Below are positions 1-12,800 of a stretch of DNA of 64,000 nt, one piece after another. The position numbers were made by a program, and so were the translations under genes. The notes beneath the pieces were generated by a model. It had not been told where the DNA came from. It searched no databases and saw nothing but the letters and a program-made list of their open reading frames with translations. The DNA lies in assembly GCA_018105865.1 (NCBI GenBank), contig CM030845.1, forward strand, positions 15,552,538 to 15,616,537. The letters are read 5' to 3'. Numbering within the stretch: the stretch's first letter is position 1; each line of letters starts with the position of its first letter. The DNA comes from Metaphire vulgaris (Eukaryota; Annelida; Clitellata; Crassiclitellata; Megascolecidae).

Positions 1-646
1 GTTGCCATGGGAATGCAACTGAACTCCAAAATATACCACTCTCAAAAATAAAATTAGTGAACAACCAATCCATAAAATCAATGCAGTGAATTTCTGCTAA
101 TGTAAAGAGTGAGAGAAAATAAACCTTTAAAAATTTTAATATACAAGTATTACAAATTTTGTGCATACATCAAATATCCTGGTCATGCAAATGTAACATG
201 AGCCATGACCTGGAATATGGCTGTATGGGGAATATATGACATTTGAAATAAAGCTTTACTCAAGGATAAAAATGATGCATAAATAACAAATTTGAATAAC
301 CAGTGATACTCAGAACTTGTTGTGAAATTAAAAGAAATCTGTGAATTTAAGCATTCATCTGCAAACAAGAGCGTGATTAGCAGAAGAAGCATCATCTCTG
401 TTTGTGAAATGTTAGAGATAAGTCATCGAAGGCAATTTTGAACACCCCATTCAACAAAATCACGGCCATTCAAAAAGACGCATCTCTGTAATCTTGTTAA
501 CAAAGCATAAAAGTGTTCCCGTAAAAGAAAAGTTTTCAGAAAATTCTGACGCATTTACACGTCATGACGGCAGCAAAAGGGTTAAGAGATGAGCGTGTCA
601 CCAAATCCATGGGGAACAAAGTGTAAAAGAAGATGAACTTAGAGAC
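1..646. other. probable CK1 gamma intron, no exon recognised
   Basis: AT-rich sequence downstream of the last exon seen. I looked on the minus strand for the next conserved kinase segment and saw nothing. Open frames here have no family resemblance. Confidence 0.5.
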
Positions 647-3600
647 CTGGAAAGCCTGAAGTGAGCTGCTCAACAGACGTCTCTCGCTTGGTGTCTCCAA
701 TCTTTTGATATCTTTCTTTGATCGTGTCTGCCTTCAGTCCCTGCCATGGCAGGCTCCCACGCAGAAAATACATAAACATGTGACCCAGAGACTCAAGGTC
801 ATCTCGTCGACTTTGTTCTAAAAAAATGGAAGAAAAACACAACATCTAAGCACAAAATAACAGTTAAGACATTCCGAAAAAAACTTATAGTTTATTATTA
901 CTTACATCTTTATTTGAATTGCTTCAATATTAAATTCATATAACAAAGATATAATAATAACAGCATCACTGCATCATGCTTGAATCCAAACAAAAAATAA
1001 AATGTTCAGTTTTTCACATACGCTGCATGTTCAGGTATCAAACATTGCATTTTCAAATGTACTGCATGCCTACAGAGTAAACTGCATATTACACTCATTA
1101 CATATTACAAAAGAAAATGTGAAATAATAATTAGATGTGTATGATCCTCCGTAGTTTCAACACATTCTCAAATCAGCTTAAAAATAAAAAATGTCCATGA
1201 CTGTGGTTTCTAAGTTAAACAATGAACACAGGTGCCTAGGAAATGTGATTCTACCTTTGCCCAGGTGGGTGTTGATGCTCATGTAGCGTGCAGTCCCCGT
1301 CAGGTTTTTGTGTTCACGGTATGCAATGTGTTTATGTGTAGCCGGTTCAATGTATTCTTTCGCCAATCCAAAGTCAATGATGTGAATGGTCTGGTCCTTA
1401 CCAGACGTATGCCGACCAATGAGGAAATTCTCCGGCTTGACATCTCGGAAGATAAGATGTTTGGAATGCACGTACTCAATTCGAGATAACTGGTAACAAG
1501 GTTACACCAATACATTACATCACTAAAGTCAAATACACAAACCTGTATAGAGCATCATTAGATAGTCACACCTGAACGATATACCAGTAAGTCATCTTAT
1601 CAAATTTAGACAAATAGTGGCTAAAAATTCATCAAATATTAAATGGACAAATATGTCAGAAAACAAAATCTGAGGGTCAAGAAAGCCTGTCACTGCTGAT
1701 CATTTCCTAAATCCTCACTTCATTCCTACCATTGCTAACTCTTATTCACATATTTCAAGGGTAAATATGAGATTTTCAAAATTGACTTTAAAAAACACTA
1801 ACACTTTCTATACCATTAATTAATTTATTGTCTGTATTTACCGACATAGACAAATTACAGTCAATTACTTACATGACTTAAGCCGAGATTCACGCTTTTG
1901 CTGCCAATTATCTAGACTATTGCAATACACTTTATTTTGGTCTACCCAAGAGCCAGTGGACAAAGCTCCTTGTTACTCAAACATCTCAGATTTGATGCTG
2001 AACACTTTCTATTCTCCATTGGCTTCAAATCTGTGACTGCGCTGAGTTGAAACAATTGATGCTGGATTGCACAATACTCCCTCTTACCGCAGGGAACTTT
2101 TTCCAACTACTTTCTACCATTTCATTCGTTCCACTGGTTGCAGAAATGTATGAGGGAAAGAAAACACGTCCACAAATTACACCCCTGAGCTTTGAGCATT
2201 GAGGAGGGACATTGGACCTCTCTTTGGAATAGCCTGATTCCACCCATCAGCTCCTCACTCTTTAGCACCTCTGAATGCTCACTGAAAAAGTCTCACTTCT
2301 TCGCAAAGTGATTCCTAAACCACAAGTGCCTCTGAGCAGAAATTTCCGAGCTGCTATAAAAATTCTACAATGTTACATAAATATTTTCTGCAGCTAAAAA
2401 ATGCAAGAGAATCCATCCTCCAAGAACTAACATAAAAGAAACAATCTGACATGTTTTAAATTTGAAAGCATCAACAAGATCCAGGGAAATTACAAATGCT
2501 CTGTGACACTATTCAATCATTTATAAAATTCAGTGACAACCATTTTGCAAATGAAATGAAACAGGAGTGACTGACCAGTTGAGTGGCAATCATACAAACA
2601 GTTTTCACTGAGAAACGACGTCCGCACTGATCGAAGAGATCTTCAAGTGAAGCGCTCAGCAATTCTATGACGAGTGCATTGTATCTTCCACACGGCCCAA
2701 AATAATGCATATTCGGAATTCCTTCTACAGAGGAAAATCACCGACCAATCATCGCTAACAGATGAACTAAAACTACATAACATGAAACACAGTGCCAATT
2801 AAATTACAAACATATCATCAACTGAAATCTATTGTGTCTCATATCCAGCTTTCAAAGTTCTTAACAACAAAGAATTTGATTGTTCGTGATAGTTTTCTCA
2901 TCCTATGAAACAAAATTCTGTTTTTATCTTACACCTCAGCTAGCAAATAAGGTCTTCTCTTTTAATATAAGACACCGTATTGCTAGAAAGTCAATATAAG
3001 AATTTTAAAATAAAATTATGAAGAGGGTGTCACAAAAATTTGTTTACAAATGTTTAAAATTAGTACATGGATAGAGAACAATCTCAGCAAAGCCACAATA
3101 CAATAGTAAGAGCTTGGGGCAGATATATAGAATAGTGTCACATGACCAAACTGTATTTGCTTATTGGCTGGAAATATGGAATAAATAGTTCTTTTAATTC
3201 CAGCACTTCAAGTGATGAACGAACATAAAACCAACTTTTACACAGTAAATAACCCATAGACTAGTTGATAACTTTGCTAGGAGACGGAATAACATAACAT
3301 CAACTGATATGTCAAAAAACTCAAATTCTGCAAAAAGCAGATATTGAACAAAATATACCTCTGCCAGCAAAAACCCTGTTATACTTTCCTTGAATATAAA
3401 ACCTGACAATTTTGGAACCTGTTCCCATAACATGTATGTATGTATAATGTTCACATATCAAGTGCTGCAACATAAGACCAAGCTTAGCACATACACTCAT
3501 GTGACATTCATATAAAAGTATTAACCCTCAAACTGCTGGAACCAAGTATACTCGATTACATTGCATACAGTTACAAAGTGTCTGGCAGTTTAAGGGTTAA

Positions 3601-6513
3601 GTGGTCCTAAATTGCACGGATTGCATTGCATCACTTGCCTGTATGGCCCAGCATTTGGTAAAATCGATATTCGAGATGAAGTTGTGGGGCTCTCGTCTTC
3701 ATTGGCTCCTAAACAATCACAACCAGTCACATGCACACAATTAATCTCAAGCCCACATATCCACACAAACAAATGCACACACACAGAAGTAAAAATGCTG
3801 TCATATCTAACATATACCCTATTCTGACCAAACCTGGAAACAATTTAAAGTCAAATACCCCTATGATAAAATTGTCAGGTTTCAAAAATTACTTTTAAAG
3901 ATCACAAGTCAATATTGCTTGCATCTTAATCATCTTATTAAATGAAAAATCATTCAATTTTAAAGATAATTTTGTGCTTTTAGCTTTTACACGCTTCAAA
4001 AAGTTGCACAAATATCAGAAATCAAGAGTTATCATAATTCACCATTCAAAAGATCCAGATATTCATTAATTTGTATCATTTAATAATACAATTTAATTAT
4101 TTTCATTGAAAGGTTAACTCATAGACTCATATGACTCATAACCTTTTAGGGTCTGATGCTAATTTCAGGTGATTCAAATACTGGAAGGTCTTGAAGCCAA
4201 AATAAACAGAGAAGGCCTTCGTAACTGCTTCTATGATGAGGTTCATGCAGTTCTGAGAGAACTAAACCTCTGCTTTTCACTATCATTCACTGGAAATGTC
4301 CACGCAATGATAATATTACAATGCTTCTAGAGTCTTCATAATGCAGTCAAATGACCTTTCTGTTACCAGCCATTGAACTATTAGTATAGTACCTAAGTCA
4401 CAATAGATCAGTGACTGCCCGGCATAGAAATCTCCCAACTGAAAATATTTTATTGCTGTCCAGTCATATATTGAGCCTTAAATTTTGCTTTGACCAATAA
4501 GAAACCGCTGTCTTCTGATTATTTTGGCAATTAAACTTATCGTCAGACACATCTAAGCTGATTATAATGTTTTGTCTCAAAATTATTACAAGAGTATATG
4601 AGAATCTGGCCCAGTACTAGATTTCATTTGTGGACCACAATTTGCAGTGAGAAAAAGCATAGGTCTTCTACACATGTAAACTTAATAACAATACCTAACT
4701 CTATATGTAATAATAGACATTAGACTGGTTACACAGATGAAATGACAAAAATCATGTAACAGATAAAAACAATTGCTGCCTTGGAACACTCACCAATTTT
4801 ATGGCAACATGTTCATTATTGTATAAATTTTTCCCTAAAATACAAAAAAATCAACACACTAAATTCTAATATCACTCTTATTTCCTTCAAAATAACTTCT
4901 CATAAATGTAAAGGCTAAATGCTGCAAAATGAAGTTCACTGCTTGGAACACTCTTATGGATTAAAAGGCACTGTTCTTTCCTGGCTCAAAGACTATTTGG
5001 CTGGGAGAGTCCAGTCGGTTTGCTGGAACATCGCGTTCATGCAGGCTCGGATCGGTCCGTGTTTTCCTCGGCCTCCGCTACTATTATCACCGCAATCTTA
5101 TATGTCAGGAGCCCAGCATGTTGTCCCTCCTCCGTCTAAGACAGCCAAATTTAGAGGATGGAACATTTGCACCAAAAACCCTTAACCTATCTTTACTTTT
5201 TATTTTTGATGATAGATCTGTCTCAATGGTGACCTCTGGGGGAACCCTTGTTGAACTTTGGAACTCCTCCCCAAGGAAATAACTAGCGAGACCACTCCCT
5301 TGACAAATTTGTAATAAAACTCAAGACTTTTCTTTTTAGATGAACATGATATTTCATCCTTGAATGACATCATAGTCACATTTGACATTTGAAATAACTC
5401 AAATATATCATTCATTTTATCTAGCATTTGAATTTAAAAGAATGTAGACCATTTTTGCAGATTGATGCAATAAGTAAGTAGAGGCTTCTGTAATATGATC
5501 AGCCAGGCGCTCTTTGTTAGACTATGGCCTTTATAAATGTCATGTCTCTGAAAATTTGCCAGGCACATAGCACTATACAAATTGACATTTATAATAATAA
5601 TAATAATAAATAAACTAAAAAATCAATAAACAGATGATTAGGCAATAAACAAATAAGAGACAGCTAAATACAGTTTAGGAACTTTCATGCCACCCCAAGA
5701 AATCATCCATACATTAAATAGATGCAATTAGCATCGATTATGCCTGTTCCTCGTTGGCATGTTTAAGTGGCTGTTTTACTCTGAAGGACCGCTTCTCAAG
5801 GACGTAGCACCGGACTTCTTCACGGCAGCAAAGTTCTTTCCTTCATCAGAGTGGATTTTTAACATCGCTACCTTCTGACCCACATTGACATGTCAGCATT
5901 GTCAAAGCGCTTTTGATTTTGGTATTTTAAACTATGCGTACTGGAATAATAATAATAATAAATGTAAGAGAATACACATATACTTATAAATAAAATCTTT
6001 AGAATATAAATTAAAGCATGTTAACTTCTAAAAACAATTATTTCAAATGAATTTTGTAGAATTTCTGACAATTTACAGCGATGGGCTAATACCTCGATGA
6101 GTTACATAAGAAATTGCAATAGCATATAATGTTGTCAATTTTAAATTACACAATATCCTGAATGCTTCAAGATACGGAACATAAGAATGCCATCTCTAAT
6201 ATGGAAATTCGATTACAGTAATTTAATTAAACAATTACATTTGTATAATTTACAAGAAAGAAATGCATTCTCACAGCTACTGAATACCAGAACACAAGAT
6301 CGACATGCATATTCACAAACCTAGCCGAAGCTCTCCAAAGTTACCGCTGCCTATCTTTTTCCCAACACGAAAATTGGGTCCAACCATCATTACCCCTGAG
6401 TTTGAGGAATCCGGCCGATTCGAAGCGCGACCAGGACGGCCACTTGCGGGATTGGATACCTTCCTGTCTGTTCGGTAACCATGGTCATTTGAGTGAGCAA
6501 CGGTTGTGGCCAT
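647..6513 (-). CDS. CSNK1G: casein kinase 1 gamma, six exons, 3' end outside window
   Basis: Serine/threonine kinase of the CK1 gamma class, which in animals is membrane-anchored and acts in Wnt receptor phosphorylation (family knowledge). Coding exons on the minus strand: 6513-6321, 4834-4794, 3708-3639, 2724-2576, 1489-1255, 817-647. Phases join without conflict to about 285 residues. Visible motifs: glycine loop [17 protein letters not shown] lysine, catalytic [21 protein letters not shown], and the CK1-specific [14 protein letters not shown] then [13 protein letters not shown] in place of APE. The N-terminal 44 or so residues are Ser/Asn/Arg rich and variable, as in the family. The start ATG at 6511-6513 is the first in frame; an acceptor-like TTTTAG ends at 6560, suggesting a 5' UTR intron. 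The intron after exon 3 uses a GC donor (CAG|GCAAGT). The last exons (EEMATYLRYVRRL region and palmitoylated tail) were not found in 1-646 and should lie left of the window. The exon 817-647 donor (CAG|GTCTCT) is weak. Confidence 0.95.
1880..2335 (+). mobile_element. LINE fragment (L2/CR1 type), RT C-terminal region
   Basis: Plus-strand reading with frame breaks gives [15 protein letters not shown], typical of the RT thumb region of L2/CR1/Jockey-group LINEs, and near the end [12 protein letters not shown] followed by a Lys-rich helix. It is antisense in a CK1 gamma intron. Several stops; dead relic. Confidence 0.7.
4919..5620 (+). mobile_element. L2-like LINE remnant with (TAA)n tail
   Basis: The first 130 bases read [20 protein letters not shown], the conserved RT segment before the catalytic YADD block. 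The middle is deleted. The 3' end carries an AGCACTATACAAATTGACAT-like terminus and a (TAA)n tail at 5590-5610. This short terminus recurs in other L2-like copies (58,485). It lies antisense in a CK1 gamma intron. Confidence 0.7.
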
Positions 6514-6599
6514 CTGGTCAACTGATTTTCAGTGACATCAGAAGACAAACCAATTCACCCTAAAAGATAAATTAAATTACTCATTGGTGCTCTGAATTT

Positions 6600-7640
6600 C
6601 TCTTGTCACACGATTCTCATCTAGCCTTAAATAACATTCAGCTTGCTTATCTGTATAAAATTTCTTGGACAACAATAAATTGATCTTCACAGGGCTATGG
6701 TAATGCACAAGTCTTTAGCCAAAAGCACAACACATCCTTTCCACACCACTGGAGAAGTGAATGATCCGGGATCAAACCCTGTATGATGGCTCATCAAAGT
6801 CAGAGCTAAATAAAGAACTTCTATAGCGCCATTTTAGTAATGCACTTGTCATCAGTCAATGACGCTGTACCGACTTACTGAAACACCAAAACAAAACACA
6901 TACCTTTACGTGATCATGACGTTAAATTAATACAACACTTCCTCAATTGTACTCATTACAACAATTTTGACCAGGCTTTAAATTCTAAAACTTTGAATTC
7001 TTTACAATTTTCGTTATCCACGAGAGCTGGCAACGACATTCCTTTAGTGTCTAATAAAGCACCGATTTTAACGACACAATCTTCCGCGTTTATTAACATC
7101 AAGTTTTTTATATTTAAAAACAAGTTTTAACGAATAGGAATTAGACGTGGATTCAAAGGAGATCAATGGAAAAGGAGTTTAAAAGTAGAAAAGCGAACAA
7201 CAGATACTGATGTTCATAGTCTAATCCGACTGCGCTAGAGAAATCAAGGGATCCGCTGATATGAGAACCTGAGAAATGTCAACTGAACGGCGATCGATCG
7301 ACGTATCACTCTTCGTCCTCTTCTTTTTCACTCGAATAAAAAGACATTTTGCGGATTTCGAGGAGATCGACACTCAAAACGGAAGTCAGCGATTACGATT
7401 AGCGTCGACACAGCGAAACAACCGGTAGACGACCGTTGAAATACCAGTAGCAACCAGAAGACTCCAAGCCCGTTCGCAGTCAGAGAAGTAGCGAACGGGA
7501 AGAAGTGGGACGGCACACCCCAGCTGTCGGCACTTGTATGTCGGCACAAGGTGTTTTTAAAGGAAAAATTATTAGGGGGCAGATGAAAAACTTAAAATTC
7601 AGGATAAAAACTAATTTTGGCACTTCCTGATTTTAGTTGA
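6600..7640. promoter_or_regulatory. CK1 gamma 5' flank, likely promoter and untranslated exon
   Basis: No coding exon was recognised. The stretch 7,190-7,550 is less AT-rich, with CpG-containing words such as CGATCGATCGACG, unlike its AT-rich surroundings. That fits a promoter or first untranslated exon for the minus-strand kinase. No TATA box or start site can be assigned with confidence. Confidence 0.35.
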
Positions 7641-7873
7641 TTGATTGATTGAAATTTGTTTATTTCAACTCAACTTATAACATAGTCTACTACTGTAACT
7701 GTTTTGCTGATTGCTTTGAATGCTTTCAAACGCCGACTGAAAACTGTACTCTGCAGTTTGGCCTACACTGTATAGGTCACGTGACTCACTCCGCACTTAG
7801 TGAATGACCTAATGTGCGTTAACAAACCGTGTAAATAACTAATAAAAATGGACGGATATAATAATAATAATTA

Positions 7874-7880
7874 ACAACCA

Positions 7881-7951
<71 letters not shown>
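7874..7951. repeat. (AAT)n microsatellite, LINE tail
   Basis: Uninterrupted AAT repeats. They sit at the 3' side of the minus-strand L2-like LINE that follows and are probably its tail. The poly-leucine reading is meaningless. Confidence 0.9.
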
Positions 7952-7953
<2 letters not shown>

Positions 7954-7954
7954 G

Positions 7955-8430
7955 GCATGCGTGCTGAATCCTTGTTCTTCTATAATACGACCCATGTCGG
8001 CGGTGTAGAGGAGTCAGAGGATAAATAGTAGTGACCGACTGCGATCTGCCCACTAGGTAGTTGCGGATCCACTGTAAGGCTGCCCCTAAGTCCGTAGGAC
8101 CTCTCGAGTCGTTCGTGAAGGATCCCATGGTCGACCGTGTCAAAGGCGGCCGAGAGGTCGACGAGAGAGAGATGAGTGCCAATCGACCACTGGCCTCCGA
8201 TTCAATCAGATCATTAACGATCCGCAGAACTGCAGTTTCTGTCGAGTGCCCTCGACGATATATAGGCGGATCAGTTCTTTGGCAAAAGATCATTCTCATT
8301 CAGGTAGCAGACCAACCGATTGTTAACTAGTCTCTCGGCCAGTTTCGAATGAAACGGCAGGTTCGAAACCGGACGATAGCTGCCGGGTTCTGCCTGGTCC
8401 AGTCCTGGTCGCTTTAGGTGTGGACGTCTG
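7955..8430 (-). mobile_element. L2-like LINE reverse transcriptase fragment
   Basis: Read on the minus strand in alternating frames: LKRPGLDQAEPGSYRPVSNL, FHSKLAERLVNNRL, then YRRGHSTETAVLRIVNDL, LVDLSAAFDTVDH and LQWIRNYLVGRSQSV. These are consecutive RT blocks of an L2-type LINE, including the first catalytic Asp (AAFDTVDH). At least three frameshifts and one stop break it. It ends near the (AAT)n run, as expected for a tailed 3' end. Confidence 0.85.
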
Positions 8431-8610
8431 GACGAACGACTGCCTCCTTCGACTTCTCGGGGAATTCACTGGTTCTGAAAGAGGTGACCATCAGGGTCGC
8501 AAATTAGTACGATGCAACAGTGTCTATCGACTCCTTCAACAACCACATCGGCATATGATCTGCTTGACACTGTTTGCAAGTCGCATTCCTGACAATAGCC
8601 GGCCACGACT

Positions 8611-8915
8611 GGGGCGAGAAGATATCAGATCGAGTGGTAACAACGTTGGACGATGGACGATGTTGGTCGCGGGTTCAACTCCCGCAGGAGCCCCTGAGGT
8701 CGACTCAGCCTTACTCGCCAGAGGGCGGTTATAACATCAAAATTGAGGAGCAGCGTTCGCTGCGAAGTAAAGCGCAGGCCTAGATGTTTGGCTGGCAACC
8801 TACTCTAGGTTAATGGCGTATGCCACCTGCGTCGCTGTATGCCTAAGAGACCGGAGATCAGCACCGGCCCCAACGCTCGAATTCGGGCATGGGGAAACTT
8901 TACTTTTTCCTCGAT
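8611..8915 (+). mobile_element. tRNA-derived SINE, diverged copy
   Basis: Shares the head segment GTGGTAACAACGTTGGACGA and the CGCGGGTTC-ACTCCCGCAGGAGCCC T-arm with the full copy at 46,257-46,534. The body words GGTCGACTCAGCCTT and GGAGATCAGC are shared too. The B box is GGTTCAACTCC; the A box is less clean. The tail resembles ACTTTACTTTTTCC. No clear target duplication seen. Confidence 0.8.
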
Positions 8916-8919
8916 CGTC

Positions 8920-9530
8920 GGGGCGACGAAAGAGTCGAACACGGCGCTCGTCAGTCTTCGGAACTCAGGTGGACCGGCTTCCGCTGTCTTGGACCTTACA
9001 TGAGCGACCTTTCGATCCAAGAACTGGCGGTACTCTGACGCGGTGAAACTGGACTAGCTGCTGTCTGCTTCTCCTGTTATCAGTCAAGCACACTGCCAAT
9101 TTAAGATGCCTCCATGTCTGCTTGGGATCTCTCTTGGTGGACTCGAGAGCATTGCGGAAGAGCAGATCATTGGGGTGGGAGACATCAAAGTTTATCTTAG
9201 CTAAATTTCAGTTAATCCAATTGGGCTGACGGTAGACAACAGCTCATGCATGAGAATTGAGAGCTATGCTTGTCACGAAGGTTATATAGATAGCAGCTCA
9301 AAACAGCGAGAAAGATCGAACAAGATCGAGAAAGTAAAAAATCAAAATGGAAATATAAGCGACCCGATATAAACCAACAAAAGAATTAAGCTATGTTAGG
9401 GAGTCTTACAGTCTCCCTTGGCTATGCCCAGGATCATGATGCTTTTGTCGAATACCAAAAGTTTGTTGATACTGCCATTTTAATATTCGTCTTTCAAATA
9501 AATCACGGCAAGAAAATAAATTCAATTTAA
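8920..9530. other. no gene recognised
   Basis: Mixed sequence after the SINE, up to the edge of the duplicated GST block near 9,537. I see no exon, RNA gene or bounded repeat. Confidence 0.4.
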
Positions 9531-9838
9531 CAAACTTGACGCATTTTACATTTCATTCCACGAAATTGACATTGAAATGGAAATAGCAAATGCAATACAC
9601 TGCACTTCGAAATGAAGGCCTACATGACCTGATTAAAGTTTTACTACGCCGCTATCATAAGCTCCAGGATATTTCTAAGCAATAGCGTTTCTAAATGTAT
9701 TGAAGACAATCAATTATAAGACGTGTACATATATTTATTTATTTATACGTAAAAGTTTAGTAAAGCATCGTTTCCCTGTGGCGTAATGCATTTCCAATGC
9801 ACTTCCGTCAGAAGTGCCAACGAAGAGTGACGCATCTG

Positions 9839-12800
9839 TTACTGTTTGCCGTTTCCACAGATCTTCATGTTCTGGAAGGCTTCTGTTGCTCTCAGCTTGG
9901 CAATCTTCTCTCGCGAAGCCATCCGCGAGTGAAATGCTTTGAGCAGCGGCACTGAATCCAGTGAAGTAGAACTCAGAACAAGGAAACAGTCCAACAGATC
10001 GAATACACTGTAGTCGACGAAACTTATCTACGAAGGAGAACAAATGAATGCAACATTCACAAATAGCCTATCGAGCAAAAGATGGCCATCTCTTAAATTT
10101 ACCTTAAGAACTTTACCGCTAAATCTCAGTTGACGTATGCAACAAGGACACAATAATTAAAGAAAGGCCTTATCCACTGTTCTAATTGATGAATTTTCCA
10201 ATAAAATAGATATACTTGTACAGAATTTGGCCAAAACAAAAAGTTTCACCTGGTCGCCGACAAAGAATTCAGAGCCTCCTTTGTTCTTACCGAAGTAAAT
10301 CTAAAATGGTAGACAGGTAACTTTCAGTACAAGAGAGAAATGGTCGTTGGTCGCCGTGTAACAATGGTGAGGGTCATGACCGGAAGGTCACAAGTTAACA
10401 TATCTGACCAATCACTACTTGGCGATCCTGTACAAAGCGCTTGCCTCTTGCTTTTCCAGCGACCGAAGACCCACAATCACAGTGAACAAATAAAGAGACA
10501 TTAAAGAACATCTAACAATGACAGATGTGTGATCCTGTTGAAGAGACCATTTATCTAGATCCATGGACCATGTATAATAGACCATTTTATACTGCATTTA
10601 GAAGCGCTCTCCCAACGCGATTATGGCACATTGATGTACACGTATCACGGCTTAGTGTCTCAATTTAATATTGGTCTATAGGTTGTCAGCTCTTTCAACC
10701 GCATTCAATAACTAAATCAAATACTATTAGAATTTAAGGGTGCTAGGATAAAATGACCTCGGAAGAAATGTCACAGGCAGAATGTCATGGGGACAAAATG
10801 TCAGCGGATAAAATGTCAGAGGACAAAATGTAGCCCTAACCCTACCCTGTGACATTTTGTACGTTAAATCTTGTCCGCGGACATTTTGTCCGGTAACGGA
10901 ATTGAAGCCTGATTAGAGTCTAAGTGATGACACGTGTGATCTGTTGCGTTAATAAACTTAATTTTCGTAATGTGATGTACTACTTTACGAACAGAAGTCT
11001 TTACGACCAGAAAAGAACTACTGAGAAGGAATTTTAACCGAAATCTGAAAAAACGATTGGTCAAAACTCAAAACACTGATCTGGCCAGTGACACTTTATG
11101 GATCAGAAACTTGGACACTCAGAAAGGAAGACATAAAGAGATTATAGGCATTCGAAATGTGGATCTGGCGAAGAATGGAAAAACTTAGCTGGACGGAAAA
11201 AATAACAAACGAAGAAGTCTTGGAGAGGGTAGAAGAGAAGAAAAGCCTAATTAACACTATTCGTACAAGACAAAAGAAGTGGATAGGTCAAGTTCTGAGA
11301 GAAGAATCAAATCTACTAAGAGAAGTACTAGAAGGAAAGATGAATGGGAAAGCACAGAAAGGGCGACCAAGAACATCGATGCTGGAGTGGATGTTCGACA
11401 CCACGGGGAAAAAACAAGTATTCAACCCTAAAGATAAAAGCTCAAGATAAAGAGGAGTGGCGACGCTGGAGTATGGAACCTGTCTTTGGACAGAGCACCT
11501 GAAGAAGAAGATGTACTACTTGTAAATTGAAATCTGCATTAAGGTCTAATGACTTGCCTCGAGGGATGCCAGCAGATTTGGTAGATTCTCGATGAAAATG
11601 GCTTTTGCCTTTTCCTAAAATAACAACAAACGTGTTTCTTCTGTGGCGAACCGGGCTCAGTCGTTTGCTGCGAGCTCTATCTCTCTTACACTGGATGGCT
11701 TGCCCGGTCCGGTCCACAAGGGGTTTATCTACTTTACTTAAGGCACGTGGTCGCCCAATCTAGGATTTTTTTCTAGGATTTCTCTAAATCCAACTCAGAC
11801 TCTTCTTGACTTAAATTTACGCTTCCTGGTACCTTGCCTCCTGTGGCACTTCTTATATCTCTGGTACCGTACTATCTGGAGACTCCGGTACCACTTCTCT
11901 CTCTCTCTCTCTCTCTGCCTTGGTACCAACCTTCCTATATCTTGGTACCACACTCTTCCGTCTTTGGTACCGCTCTCTGCCTTTAGTACCAACCTTCTAT
12001 CTTTCGGTACCGTTGGGACAACTTAATCTTTCTCGACTGCATGGTACCACTGCTGGTACCGTCCTACCACACCCTTCTGGTACTGCTAACTCTATTTAGC
12101 TGGGTCTTCGGTACCGCTCCTAATCCGCCGCTGGTACCGCTTCCTCTTCCCAGCTGGTACCGCTGTACCGCTTGGTACCGCCCTTACTACTCTGTTGGTT
12201 TTACTTGGTACCACTCCTTAACCTCAGCACGTGGTACCGTTAGTATCGCCGGTACCACTACGTATCCGCCGTGGGTACCGCCTGGTACCGATCCTTTCAA
12301 CCACCTCTATCAAGTACCTCTGGAACCACCTGACCTCAGCTATCGGACTTCAAGAACTATCTCGGTCTTTCGAACCTTCCGAAAACGACACGCTCATCCT
12401 CTATTCTTATATATCTATCGGACTTCAAGAACTTTATCTTTAATTCTATACCTTTCTAACTTTATTTATTAGACGCATCCAGATTTAATTGAATCGTAAG
12501 ACGATGAGCGTTTCTGCTACACTTCATTTACCGAACTATATCAATCAACAATCTGAGATTGACAACAGTTTAGATTCGATTCTGATTTGCCCTAATCTAA
12601 TAAGCTTATGTCGGTAAATTTATGTATGATGAAAATTGTTGTATTTGCAATCGCAAAAAAATCAAATTGGTGCTAACTTACAAAATCAGAGTCGTAGATC
12701 ATTCTATAATAGGTCTCCCTAATGTCCTGCTGTTGGTCGTTGACCATGTCGATCAAAGCTTTCTCTCTTTCACTTCTACCATACAATCCTATGCACAGTT

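Noticed and set aside
1232..1489. 85-codon plus-strand open frame over a CK1 gamma exon
   Set aside because: It is the antisense shadow of the conserved kinase exon 1489-1255.
8420..9046. overlapping open frames of 69-104 codons
   Set aside because: No family resemblance; they cover the end of the antisense L2-like LINE and the SINE.
9735..10043. 102-codon minus-strand frame, duplicated at 24,077-24,406
   Set aside because: Its conservation comes from overlapping the last GST exon in another frame; the GST frame has the family motifs, splice site and stop.
12041..12472. 143-codon Leu/Pro/Tyr-rich frame
   Set aside because: Low-complexity translation of the GGTACC array in the LTR-like element. 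The same applies to frames at 20,830-21,488, 44,771-45,258 and 50,100-50,530.
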